A stretch of DNA of 23,417 nucleotides, from NCBI RefSeq assembly GCF_001039355.2, contig NW_019774225.1, positions 6,202 to 29,618 of the forward strand, given 5' to 3'. Positions 1 through 9,066 of the stretch are shown here, one piece after another (within the stretch, counting starts at the first letter, position 1; the number at the start of each line of letters is the position of its first letter). Origin of the DNA: Lingula anatina. Taxonomy: Eukaryota; Brachiopoda; Lingulata; Lingulida; Lingulidae. The notes under the pieces are model-generated. The model saw only the letters and a program-made list of their open reading frames with translations. It had not been told where the DNA came from and made no database searches. The position numbers and the translations under genes were made by a program.

Positions 1-82
1 CGCACGGAAACAACTACCCTTCCACGTACATGTAACTCTTCCAACTTAATCATAGCCTATTCATTTTGATTTCATAATTCAG

Positions 83-664
83 ATATACAAACGTTTACCG
101 GTACCATGAAATCAAGTTATCTCACGTCATCTCCGAAGGACAACACAGAACCATCCCTGTATGCCGGAGGAGTGGAACATCAGCCGGGTGTTCGACAAAC
201 TTCCTTTGCTCAGATCTCGAACGCCGTGAGAGGAATAGGCAATGCAGTTTCCAGAGAGTTTTTTGTAGAAACGGTTCTAAAAGATGTGAGGTAACATCAA
301 GATATGCACGGCTTACTAGAGGTTATTGGCAAATTTTAATCATAAAGATTATAATAACAACAGCAACAACAACAATAATAATACCGGTAATAATAATTGT
401 ATCTGGTTAGTATAATGAAAGTGGCGCGAAATTATTGTTTCCTTTCCGTTTTCTATTTGAAAAGGTACGCAAATACTGGTGGACTTCTCATAGATTTTCG
501 AGCATATGTTCAAACAGGCCCACGGAATAAACGAAGGGTCGCCTTGCCTGACAATAACATAGATGGCGTTCTGAGTGTTTTGGATACAGAGCTGCGAGGT
601 GTTTTGGAGAGTTTCGGTTTTATTCCCTCTAGTCTTCGTCTACGGGTGGAAACTTGGGCAACAG
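83..664 (+). CDS. Exons 1-2 of the receptor-like gene, unassigned ectodomain region
   Basis: Exon 83-290 follows the acceptor ttcataattcag and ends AG|GTAACA in phase 2. Exon 465-664 follows gaaaag and ends ACAG|GTTTGT in phase 1. The join restores one Arg codon. Together they encode about 135 residues with no cysteine, including an alternating hydrophobic stretch (GGLLIDFRAYVQTG) and VLSVLDTELRGVLESFGF. The fold could be an all-beta or SEA-like region, but I do not recognise the family. The ATG at 106 is internal: the frame is open back to the acceptor, so it is not needed as a start. The weak point is the second acceptor, which lacks a good pyrimidine tract. Confidence 0.6.
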
Positions 665-3600
665 GTTTGTCGACGAAAATCTTAATTTCACATGTATTTC
701 AAAACCTAAACATATCTGGATAGTTATGTCTGGCGGTCAAAATGGGTATTTTGACAAAGTTCGTTTATATTTTATATTAATTATATAATGTTTTTTGGTT
801 CTAGCATATGTTTAGAAAAAAGGCTAGGGCCTAACAAGGTTTTACAATTGTTGCTTAAAGGTACTTACCCCGGTATAAACCGAGCATCGGTGGAGTGTGG
901 ATTCTCAGTAACATATTAACCACATTGAACCACTTCTATTAGTTTCTTATACACGACTCAAATAAATTGGACATGGAATAAACTGAATAAATCACTCACT
1001 CTGCCATAAAAGATCTTTAGACTGCTCCTTTCTTTGGGTCATAAATGTTGCTAATAATTTTCCGTTATTCATGTTTGATGCCACTTCTACTTAATAAGGC
1101 CGTTGTAAATATTGATGTTTTACATCTTTCTAGTGAATAAAAACGGACTGAGGGGAATTAATACGTGTTAAAAAAAAGAATCGTCGACACGTGTTTATTC
1201 CCATACATACATTGAAGCAACGCGTGGGATTATACCGATATGTGCATTTAATTTGGTATTATTTACAACACGTTACAAGTGTGAAAGTGCACACGTGATG
1301 TCTCTTAGATTATCAAAATTAACTATTTTATTTTTTTCTTTTTAGCAAGAGGTCCTCTGCCAGTCCCAGGTAAGGTTTTGAGAAGGAATTATAGTGTTTG
1401 GTCCATAACGTGCGATAGCTAGTGTTGGGATTAATGATCGTTTATTATAATTGATAAGACGACACGGAAAATGTGAATACTGTTAATCAGAATTGAGAAT
1501 ATATTATAATAATAACGTGACAGAATGACATCGAAATGTACTACATCTATGATGTTACTGCCACTAAATATTATTCAAATTAAGGATAATTTCCTGGTTT
1601 GACAATGTTAAACCGTGTGATTTATAAACACATCTGGAGATATTGATATACAGACACCTAATATTCATGTTTTGTCAACCACTCTCGTTTCTACTTCAGG
1701 CACCAGACGATTAACCTTCACCAATTGTCCAGACGACCTGCAGCGCCACACACCGTCCAATTCGTCACGGGTCACGTGGCCTACACCGGAAGTGATAGGT
1801 TACCCTGGGAACATCACGATAAAAGGAAACTATTTCCCAGGTACCTTGTTTGCCCAAACCATTCCGATTTCTCACAACAGACAACTTTGGTTTAAAAACA
1901 ATGCTTCTTCCCACTTTGAAAATATTGCGAACCGTTTGAAACGGAAGTATTCAGAAATTTGATGTATGAACTCTTTTTGTTACACAGGGTACATCACGAT
2001 AAAAAGAAATTATCACCCAGGTATTTTGTTTGTCCAAACCTAAAAGATGTTTTTTTAAAATATTACTATCAGTTTGAAATGGCAAGAGAGGTTACCAAAG
2101 GAAAATATTCAGAAATGTGAGAGATTAATTTTTGTACCGACTTCCTCATAACCTCTAATGGTATAAACATATGCTGATTATTTTACAGGGCATGTTTTTC
2201 CCGTTGGATCAACTGTTGTCACGTACACCGCCGAAGACACTGCAGGAAACAAAGCTACTTGCAAATTTACCGTAGACGTGAAACGTATAGTGAAAGGTAT
2301 GCAGAATATCTATTAGACATAGTGTTTGTAGGCATTGGCAGCGTACTATACTAGTTAATGATTGCTGTCTGTACAAAATGTTGGGCATTGCTGGCTATTC
2401 TCTGGGTTCCTAAAAAGACATGACTTACTTTTGTAATTTCAATGCTTTAAATTTTGCTTTGGCATGAACTCTGGCTTTTGTAAATTGAAAAAATTGTAAT
2501 AGTTACTCTATTTTTTGGCAGTGCTGGTACGTGTTTTTGCTGTTTGGGCAACTTGACTCAATATAATTTATCCTTTTTGGGAGGAAAAACGCAAATGATC
2601 CAATTCCGACATCATGTTCGAAGTAAGTGCCGTCTTTAATCTCAATTTCATTATCGTTTAAGAATGCCGAAATAAAATTCCCGTTCCGGACCGTGGTACT
2701 TTACGCTGTAGGCAGCCAGCTGTCGGCAGTGAACTCTGTGACGTCACGTGCCTTTCAGTCCCTAGCAACATCAGACAGAACCCGGATGTACCACAGAGTT
2801 ATATGTGTAACCCGGAGGGAAAGTGGGAGCCGCCGTTTGAATGGGGCGCTCTTAAGACACTGGCTTGTATTGGTGAGTGTCTCTGTTTATTTTCACTGTG
2901 CTGCCATCTATACCGTAGTTCGTTAGTTCCATTGGGCGAATGATACATGTGCCAGTAGATGTGCTAGTACAGGTAGGCCAAGTTTTCACGCACCCGATTA
3001 CGCGCGTGTTCACATGATTATGGGATAAATCTCTAAAAGAGTATGGTTTGTGAACGGTTTAATGTCAGTATTACTATTTAGTGGGTCAAAGAACATGGAT
3101 TATTTTTACAAAACACGGGTCCTAATTGCTTTAAGTTGAGATGTTGCCCTATTTATAATTACCCTTAAAAGAAGCATGAATGTACTAGCAAGGCCTTTCT
3201 CTGTTCCACATTTACCATTACTTTGAGTGTTTTTATGCATTACGAACATAACCAATGGAAGTCTGTATGTTTCAGCTCTAGAGCCACCAAGGAGTTATAG
3301 ACTCCTGTTTAACGTGGAACATCCAGGAACCTGTGTGGATGATAACTACTTCAAGCCATTTGTCGTGGGTGAGCTGATTAAGTGGCTGAGAGACGCTGAT
3401 TTGTGTCCCGAAGGAGATTTAATTAAGTTATGCCAAAGGTCACAGGTGGAGGTCATCTGTAGGGAGGAGGATAGAAGACGCCGAGACTCCCACGAGGGGG
3501 AACTTATTGTGAATTTGGCTCTTAATGCGACTTTTACGTAAGCTCTTGCTCTCGCTCTCTCTCTCTCTCTCTCTCTCAGGCACAAATTCCCATTAGAGCT

Positions 3601-4995
3601 GTAATGTAACAATTTAACCAAGTGTAGTCAGAGCGGCTATTCTTCGTCATCATTTCTGCCTGTGCGATTTGTACGTGTAGTTGCCTATTTTGCCTTTGGA
3701 TTAACTGAAACCCCTAGCACACGTCACTGGATATACATGTACATGGTTATTCCCCTAGCGAAAGTTAGCAATGATCAACGTGTAAAATATCAAATCGAAT
3801 TTAGAAATGAATGTAGTCGATTTCTTATTTTCATAGCGAGGAAAACAGCACGGATGAGTATCAAAATGTTTTAGCTCTGGCCGAGAATGTGACAAACTTC
3901 ATCGTCAGCAGTCAGTTTCGGTTTGAATATGGTGGAATAAATTACACCTTTGAAACGGGATCGCCTGGCGAGGAAGAGACAACTTGTGGTCAAGGGCAGA
4001 TGAAGGTTCTGGACAAATACTGCGGTAAGAGGAAGACATACAGATACTTTTAACTTGCACAGCTTACTACCTGGTAGTAACTACCGGTAATCAAGTTCAG
4101 CCCCAGTTTTATAATATACAACTATTTCTCTATTGATTTGTTTTAAATTTTTTTCAGTTAAGTGTCCACCTGGCACAAAATACAACTCTCTCCTGAAAAC
4201 CTGCGATTCATGTCCAGAAAACACGTACCAGGAGCGTCGGGCGCAGTCCGCGTGTAACAAGTGTGAAGGGGACAAAACGTCGCCACCAGGGTCATTCAGT
4301 CGCTTTGATTGTACGTATTATGAAACCGGGTTGTTCATTTAATTAATTAGCTAAACGTGTCTAATGCAATTAGCCTTTGCATTGCAATATGAAGGAATTT
4401 CAACAATTGACCAGTTATCCAAACCCGTTGAGAATTTGCGATCTATATATATTTTTACATTACTGAATATTTTCAGTTTGTTTAACTATATTCGTCAGGT
4501 CAAGACACGGAGCAACCTACAGTGGTTACAAATACGCAAGTTGATATCTCACTCATCATCGGCGTGACATTCGCCGTCATTGTGGCCGTCATCCTCGCCG
4601 CCATCTTGGTTTACGCGGTATGGCGACGATGTAGGAACAGCGAGAAAAAGGTAGAGAGGCACTCCCCGGCGCCAGTTGTAACTGACGCCCAAGACTACCA
4701 TAATTATGCCTACGATTACACTGAAGCACTGCCAGCATCGTGCCAGAGCACGGAGACAAATCACGATGGGAGATCACACACGGGACCAAGGACTGAACAT
4801 ACCACGAATGCCTCGAACTCTCACCGCGCGTATGAAGGTATGGTGCGAGATGGCGCTGAGCAGAAAGCGTACACTCAGTTAAGTTTGAGAGAAGAGGCAA
4901 CGACACCTATTGGTGAATATGAAAGTATCTCAACTCACCACGGAGCTCAACAAAACGACTATACTCGACTTAGGAGTATTAGCGAGGCACAGTAA
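83..4995 (+). CDS. HYR-sushi-GCC2/GCC3 type I membrane receptor-like protein, 3' part, ten exons
   Basis: Ten exons join in one frame: 83-290, 465-664, 1346-1369, 1700-1840, 2189-2296, 2663-2872, 3276-3537, 3837-4024, 4158-4310 and 4499-4995. They total 1991 nt, which after the leading partial codon gives 662 residues and a TAA stop. Every junction has an AG acceptor and GT donor, and intron phases (mostly phase 1, as in shuffled extracellular modules) match throughout. Domain order in the visible part: unassigned region (residues 1-143), HYR (about 144-227), sushi (about 228-296), linker (298-446), GCC2/GCC3 Cys module (447-498), transmembrane helix (about 515-539), cytoplasmic tail (540-662). 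HYR plus sushi plus GCC2/GCC3 recalls SVEP1-like proteins, but the short tyrosine-rich tail suggests a receptor. The first exon starts at an acceptor, so the signal peptide and more ectodomain lie upstream. Apart from the repeats listed separately I see nothing notable in the introns, including 1370-1699, 2297-2662 and 2873-3275. The product name is an inference; the exon model is well supported. Confidence 0.85.
350..397. repeat. AT-rich trinucleotide microsatellite (AAC/AAT)
   Basis: Impure ataataacaacagcaacaac and aataataata units in the first visible intron. Confidence 0.7.
855..1024 (+). repeat. Dispersed repeat, plus copy (partner at 22757-22913)
   Basis: The sequence from ttaaaggtac through accgagcatcggtggag and gtggatt to aataaactgaataaatcac matches the reverse complement of 22757-22913 over most of its length. 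It lies in the intron between exons at 465-664 and 1346-1369. Two copies in opposite orientation mark it as an interspersed element. The class (SINE or MITE) is not settled. Confidence 0.7.
1346..1369 (+). CDS. 24-nt microexon of the receptor-like gene
   Basis: A strong pyrimidine tract (tttttttctttttag) precedes exactly 24 nt, which are followed by a good donor GTAAGG. It enters and leaves in phase 1, adding seven whole codons (RGPLPVP) between the unassigned region and the HYR domain. Because it keeps frame, it could be included or skipped without disrupting the protein. Confidence 0.6.
1700..2296 (+). CDS. HYR (hyalin repeat) domain, two exons
   Basis: Exon 1700-1840 encodes the first half, with the hallmarks FTNCPDD and VTWPTPEVIG. 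Exon 2189-2296 encodes the second half, with FPVGSTVVTYTAEDTAGN and the closing CKFTVDV. These are the classic HYR signatures: two cysteines (NCPDD and ATCKF) and the YTAxDxAGN strand. HYR is an Ig-like fold thought to act in adhesion, usually next to sushi domains, as here. Both exons are phase 1 to 1. The intron between them holds a tandem copy of the end of the first exon (see the repeat at 1801-2121). Confidence 0.9.
1801..2121. repeat. Tandem duplication of the 3' end of the HYR exon with its donor
   Basis: The stretch 1801-1961 (exon end, donor and intron start) recurs, diverged and with a deletion in the middle, at 1981-2121. Matching blocks include acatcacgataaaa, cccaggta, ttgtttg.ccaaacc and attcagaaat. 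In the second copy the change ttaccctggg to ttacacaggg creates an AG acceptor. The result is an 11-codon candidate mini-exon at 1988-2020 that is flanked by AG and GT and stays in phase 1. Confidence 0.75.
2663..2872 (+). CDS. Sushi/CCP domain exon
   Basis: One 70-codon phase 1-1 exon with acceptor ttatcgtttaag and donor TTG|GTGAGT. The frame reads CRNKIPVPDRGTLRC, then C...C, then SYMCNPEGKWEPPFEW and a final C. The six cysteines, the P..G.L.C opening and the G.W before the last cysteine are the sushi pattern. One exon per sushi module is the usual animal arrangement. Sushi modules mediate protein-protein or complement-like contacts outside the cell. The correct frame is not the longest open frame here, which runs out of phase from about 2627. 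Confidence 0.85.
3276..4024 (+). CDS. Linker region between sushi and Cys module, two exons
   Basis: Exon 3276-3537 follows tctgtatgtttcag and ends TTTAC|GTAAGC. Exon 3837-4024 follows ttattttcatag and ends TGCG|GTAAGA; the split Thr codon joins cleanly. It encodes about 150 residues with N-glycosylation sequons (NATF, NSTD, NVTN, NYTF) and five cysteines. The stretch leads directly into the GCC2/GCC3 module, which matches the spacer that precedes such modules in SVEP1-like proteins. No catalytic motif is visible. Confidence 0.75.
3555..3578. repeat. (CT)n microsatellite ending in a cryptic acceptor
   Basis: About twelve CT units end in CAG, so the tract looks like a very strong 3' splice site inside the intron 3538-3836. 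The frame-consistent acceptor of this intron is at 3836, so this is probably a cryptic site. Confidence 0.75.
4158..4310 (+). CDS. GCC2/GCC3 (ephrin-receptor-like) Cys module exon
   Basis: A 51-codon phase 1-1 exon. It starts VKCPPGTKYNSLLKTCDSC and continues PENTYQERRAQSACNKC, then TSPPGSF; the final Cys codon is split with the next exon. C.PGT..N.....C..CP..TYQ......C..C is the GCC2/GCC3 pattern, an EGF/TNFR-like Cys fold found in SVEP1 and Eph-like receptors. It is the last ectodomain module before the membrane. Confidence 0.88.
4499..4995 (+). CDS. Terminal exon: transmembrane helix and tyrosine-rich cytoplasmic tail
   Basis: The exon begins after tattcgtcag and ends at TAA 4993-4995. 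A short stalk leads to SLIIGVTFAVIVAVILAAIL, a clear single-pass helix, then the basic stop-transfer RRCR. The 123-residue tail holds YHNYAYDY, YEGM (a YxxM, PI3K-SH2-type motif), YTQL, YESI and YTRL. YTQL and YESI are 12 residues apart, and YESI and YTRL are 10 apart. Both pairs fit the ITAM spacing rule YxxL/I-x(6-12)-YxxL/I. Signalling through SH2 proteins is an inference from the motifs. Confidence 0.88.
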
Positions 4996-5279
4996 CTTAG
5001 AGCCATGTCGTAAGGCAACATTGGCGGTTTGGTGCCTAGCTGTTAATACTACAGTATATTTAGGCTGAAGATTTAATCAGCCGTGTTGCAAAGCTTACGG
5101 CTCGAGTATATCTTTCTCTCTTTCATATCTGTATATGCAAGCTATTGCATTTATATATAGTACATTGTATATCAGCTTATTGTATGCTTGGCGTGCTAAA
5201 GATACCAAATCTACGAAAATTAGCAAATGTTAGTTTTGTACATTTTTATCAAGCATTTAAACATATTTTATCTTTTGAA

Positions 5280-5285
5280 AATAAA
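5280..5285 (+). promoter_or_regulatory. Poly(A) signal of the receptor-like gene
   Basis: AATAAA lies 285 bp after the stop codon in AT-rich sequence, the first canonical hexamer downstream. Another AATAAA is at 5620-5625. Confidence 0.55.
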
Positions 5286-6072
5286 TATATATTTATCGAT
5301 TTATGAAATTTCAACGTGGATATGACTATTGCTGTACTTCCCCCCTCTTTAAGCATACAATAATGTCCTTTATTATGGTCTGATGATATATTTTACACAA
5401 GAGTACAACCTTACATTTTTTATATATTTTTACTAATAACAACATTTTCCTGTCTGAAACGAAGGTAAAAATATCTTTACTTCCACTATAGAAGAAGAAA
5501 CTGTTTGAACATTGGGGACTGAGAAACATTAGTAAACTCCCATGGTTTAAAAGGGTACCGGTGGCTACCTGTTGTACATAGCGTATTCCGAACTCCAAGC
5601 AACAAAACAGTTATTAAGCAATAAAAAGCATTATAAACACCAAATTAAGCATTAAGGCAGTTCATTTTCGCTTAGGTTAACAAGGGTTGTGTGTAGGCAG
5701 TAACACGTGTGAGAGGTTATCCTTGTCATTGGCTTTTATTGTACAGCAATACTTAATGCAATCAATTCATGCTATCCAATGCGATACAGTATAATTCACA
5801 AGAAAAGCATACTGGGATAAAATGAATTAAAGAACACCGCGACTAAGAAAACACCATTTCCTGCGATTCACGCCATGCGATACCCTGAATTACATAAATT
5901 GCTGGAACTTACAATCTATCATCAGCATACATTTGCGGTAACTTACTGGAAACGGAGGGGATATTAAACAAAAAATTAAAGGACTATTTAAAAAAAAATA
6001 CTTAACTTAGGTAACGCAGCACATAAAGGTGCAGTATCATAATTGATTAAAAGTGATTTGATCATGCAATTG

Positions 6073-6112
6073 CCCCCCCCTCCCTTCAAAAAAAAAAAAA
6101 AAAAAAAAAAAA
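6073..6112. repeat. Poly-C / poly-A tract
   Basis: C8TC3 followed within a few bases by 25 adenines. It could be a retroposed poly(A) tail or simple-sequence slippage. No flanking target duplication was found. Confidence 0.8.
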
Positions 6113-6189
6113 TGAACGCAGGAGAGTGTTTTTGCGTACAACTTAAAGATGTAATGGAAGCGAGGTGGTATATCAAACCATTGCCACAA

Positions 6190-6450
6190 AACCTGCTAAA
6201 AGACCAACAGATAGTTTCAAATAGCATGCTTTTTAGAAATACAAAATGGTATCTAAATTAGTTCGCATTTACTGTATTATTTGTCGATCAGATGTTTATG
6301 GGCACAGCTTGACAAATATTTCTATATCTGGAACAGAGGAAAAGTAAATTACACGAGACTCTATATAAAGAATAACCTCATAGTATCGTTTTATATTTTC
6401 CAAAAATGCTTTTTAAACAGATTTTTTCTGATTTCTATGTGTGCTATGTA
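6190..6450 (+). repeat. Diverged dispersed repeat, copy A (partner about 22345-22470)
   Basis: Blocks such as atagtttcaa.tag, then agaat.a.c followed by ttttgaacagatttttctg-like sequence, recur in the same order and strand near 22365-22470. Copy A has about 130 bp of extra sequence in the middle. The match is visible but diverged. Confidence 0.35.
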
Positions 6451-6768
6451 TAATCTTCAGTCGTTTAAGCCAACTCTTATTTGAATACTTCTGGTATTGC
6501 GCTAGTTGCAGCAATGAGCTAGATACATTGCTAAATAATTTGACAGATTTACAGGCTAGAGGGATGGATAAACAGATCATGTTTGAAGAAGGTGCAGTTT
6601 AAATGCTCTTTTCAGATTAATTTATATGCGTTACAAGAAACATTCTCTCACTTCATATGTAACTTTAATAAAAAAGAATATTTGTCACATTTGTTGAACT
6701 GTGGAGCAAGTTGTGAATTGGGACATTAAGAGCACATCCAGAACAGTAGACTAACCCCATAGCGCCGG

Positions 6769-6786
6769 AAACCGCACATATGCGGT
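6769..6786. repeat. Short inverted repeat AACCGCA/TGCGGTT
   Basis: A perfect 7-bp stem around CATA, just before the foldback repeat region. Confidence 0.5.
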
Positions 6787-6835
6787 TCGTTTTAAAAAGT
6801 CCTCAGTGCCGGTGTAACATGAAAATCTGACTCCC

Positions 6836-6900
6836 ATGAAAATGTGACTCCCCAGTCAGATTTTCATTATGAAAATGTGACTCCCCAGTCAGATTTTCAT
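6836..6900. repeat. Two tandem hairpins with CCCC loops
   Basis: Two 32-nt palindromes, 6836-6867 and 6869-6900, are identical. Each has a 14-bp arm beginning ATGAAAAT and ending TGACT, a CCCC loop, and the complementary arm AGTCA to ATTTTCAT, with one internal mismatch. The repeat unit ATGAAAAT.TGACTCCCC occurs several more times nearby without its inverse. Confidence 0.85.
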
Positions 6901-6941
6901 AATGAAAATGTGACTCCCCCCATGAAAATTTTACTCCCCCT

Positions 6942-7316
6942 CCACAAAACTTCATACATCTTATTTTATTTGAGTATATGACTGTGATCTTGTAGTATGT
7001 AAAATGGATGATACGTTGGCACATTTTTTGTAGTTTGCAGTGAAAATTCAAATGAAAAAATAAGAAAAATAAACATTTGCACATAATGAAAATCTGACTC
7101 CCCCATGAAAATTTGACTCCCCCGCCACAAAACTTCATAAAACTTATTTTATTTTGAGTATATGTCTGTGATCTTGTAGAATGTAAAATGGTTGATACAT
7201 TGGCACATTTTTTGTAGTTTGCAGTGAAAATTTTAATAAAGAAGTGAGAAAATTAAAAATGTGCACATAATACAAATCTGACTCCCCCATGAAAATTTGA
7301 CTCCCCCATCATAACC
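6942..7316. repeat. 183-bp tandem repeat, two units
   Basis: Unit 1 starts at 6942 and unit 2 at 7125. Both run ccacaaaacttcata, gtgatcttgta, ggcacattttttgtag, tttgcagtgaaaat, then the GACTCCCCC motifs. A third unit lies inverted at about 8085-8235. Confidence 0.85.
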
Positions 7317-8235
7317 TCCGAAATTGAGGTTTTTGCAGTTGCAACTTTACTTTGTACTGATATCATGGTTTATTCACCCTATGGTCAAGACAAACAGGGT
7401 AAACAAATTTATAAGTGGTTGAAGTATAGTCCACTACCTAAGTTGTCAGACAAGTCAAAGAAAAGTGGAGTAATCTATATAGACAACAGGCATCAACATT
7501 TTCAGCCTGTTTATGATATTTAAAACTCATCTTAACAAAGAGAATAACCTTATGTGATAGTTGTAAAGCAAATTTATGGGAAATTTTTTAGCAGCATTAT
7601 TCACATGTTGGTGATATTTCCTTACTATTGTGTTCTTAAATTACAATATGATTTTTTTTTTAGTTAAGGGGCAAGTATTTTGATTTCTCACTATATTTAA
7701 ATTTCAAACACTTTTTGCAAAAATGTTTACCCACAAAATTTAAATATTCCACATATGTTCTCCATAAGAAAACTAAAAAGTAGAAACATTTAAATGTGTG
7801 CTAAATATGAAATAAGTGCTTTTAACTAGGGGAGTCAAAATCATACGGGTACAAGAATGCAAATTTATTATCCATTTTTCATTTATTTTCACGCAGTATT
7901 TTACCATAAAACTTTTTAATATTTCCAATAAATTTTTTCATAAAGTATCATAAAAGAAAAGTTGTCAGAATGATCATCAAACATCAAATAAATAGCTTTT
8001 TATAGGGGAGCCATTGGGTGTTAGAAAACAAATCCTTAATTTTTCTTATTTTCATGTGTTTTATTACTTTTTTTCTCTCAATTTTTTAACCATGTGCACA
8101 TTTTCAATTTTCTTATTTTTTCATTGAAATTTTCACTGCAAACTACAAAAAATGTGCCAATGTATCATCCATTTTCCATACTACAAGATCACAGTCATAT
8201 ACTCAAAATAAAATAAGATTTATGAAGTTTTGTGG

Positions 8236-8236
8236 N
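8236..8236. other. Single N at the end of the inverted repeat arm
   Basis: The base is unknown exactly where the right arm of the foldback repeat stops. The arm would be expected to continue with the GGGGGAGTC motif but sequence changes abruptly, so this is a probable assembly join. Confidence 0.7.
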
Positions 8237-8880
8237 ACAATCATTTCCGGTTTCGTAACGTGTCGCAGATACGCTCGACGATATATATCGCAAAAATTAA
8301 AGGCTAGGCTAAAAGTATCCTTTTTTAGCTTTTTTTATTTATGTTTTTATCGATTTTTCTTTCATTTGTCAATTAATTTAGACGATTCGATTAACTCTTT
8401 CACCCATTTATTAGGTATACAGAAATCAGTTATCCGACTGAACAAATAGGGCCGGTTTTCCCCAACCGCCACGCATAGGCCCTACTCTCTTTCAAAATTT
8501 TCTTTCTTTCCTCTGGAAATGGACTTTTAACACGAACTTTTCTCTTCCCCATAGTGTACTAGCTAGACTTCTTCGCTGCTAAGCTGATGTAAGACTTATG
8601 ACCTATTACCGCACACGTAATCGGCTTATAACTCATTAACTGTGCTCCGACCCCCTCATGGCAACGGCCCTTAGTAACAGAGGCGTGGCTTAGTTGTCAG
8701 CCTGACTGGGGCGCGTGCCGGTTGAAAAACTCATCAAAAGACACATTTTGCGATGCAAGTTCATAAAAATTATTACATCCAACGTTAGATACTTTTTTGA
8801 TTAATATAAACACAAAAAAACTCAAAAACATGATTTTAAGCGTATTTAACCCTATCACCGGCCTTAACTGCAATTAACTA
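8237..8880. other. Noncoding, nothing recognised
   Basis: AT-rich first half, then mixed sequence. I see no coding potential and no paired repeat other than a short AGGGCC/GGCCCT inverted pair near 8450-8485. Confidence 0.5.
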
Positions 8881-8885
8881 CTTTG

Positions 8886-9066
8886 GCGGCTTAGATGTCT
8901 GTCACGCCTACTGAAGTTGATAGAGTGTAACTATCGTTTACCAGCGTAAGCAGGCATCCCTGACATCTAAGCCACTTAAACTGAAAGCAATTTAGCGAGA
9001 AACCTCGTGGAGACGGACCGATCCAGTTACATCGATCTAGGAATGGGAAACCAGTCTCACTCCAAA
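8886..9066 (+). mobile_element. Relic MITE related to those at 14843 and 22561
   Basis: The core ggcttagatgtctgtcacgcctact and the later caatttagcg..aacc.cg match the middle and end of the element at 14843-15033. The end (accgatcc, atcgatctagg, atgggaaaccagtct) recurs alone at about 17567-17632. It contains a perfect 12-bp inverted pair, GGCTTAGATGTC 8888-8899 with GACATCTAAGCC 8962-8973. Confidence 0.55.

Larger units (their letters stand above)
4996..6768. other. Intergenic, no gene seen
   Basis: It contains the 3' UTR of the receptor-like gene and AT-rich sequence with only short chance open frames. A C8-T-C3 and A25 homopolymer tract lies at 6073-6112. A diverged repeat copy at about 6190-6450 is listed separately. 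Confidence 0.6.
6823..8235. mobile_element. Foldback-type repeat element with tandem-repeat arms
   Basis: The left side has two tandem units of 183 bp, each starting ccacaaaacttcata, at 6942-7124 and from 7125. The right side has the reverse complement of the same unit at about 8085-8235, ending tatgaagttttgtgg directly before the N at 8236. Units are separated by GACTCCCC(C) motifs, and reversed relatives (ggggagtc, ggggagcc) appear at 7829 and 8005. The middle (about 7317-8040) is AT-rich and noncoding. Long inverted arms made of tandem repeats around a noncoding centre are typical of foldback or MITE-satellite elements. Open frames across the arms encode only the repeat. Confidence 0.6.

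Noticed and set aside
2627-2926. 99-codon frame over the sushi exon
   Set aside because: It is out of phase with the sushi cysteine pattern, which reads cleanly in another frame with proper splice sites.
3541-3600. CT repeat followed by CAG as a real exon start
   Set aside because: No in-phase exon follows; the acceptor at 3836 keeps the receptor frame.
4549-4906. Minus-strand frames opposite the receptor tail
   Set aside because: Shadows of a strongly supported coding exon on plus.
5774-5900. Repeated atgcgatac...aattacata blocks as a tandem repeat
   Set aside because: Only two short matching blocks; not enough to call.
6073-6112. A25 run as the tail of a retrotransposed gene
   Set aside because: No recognisable coding or SINE body before it and no flanking direct repeats found.
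6803-7138. 111-codon minus frame with repeated GESHFHNENLT-type units
   Set aside because: It is a translation of the GACTCCCC tandem repeat and hairpins, not a gene.
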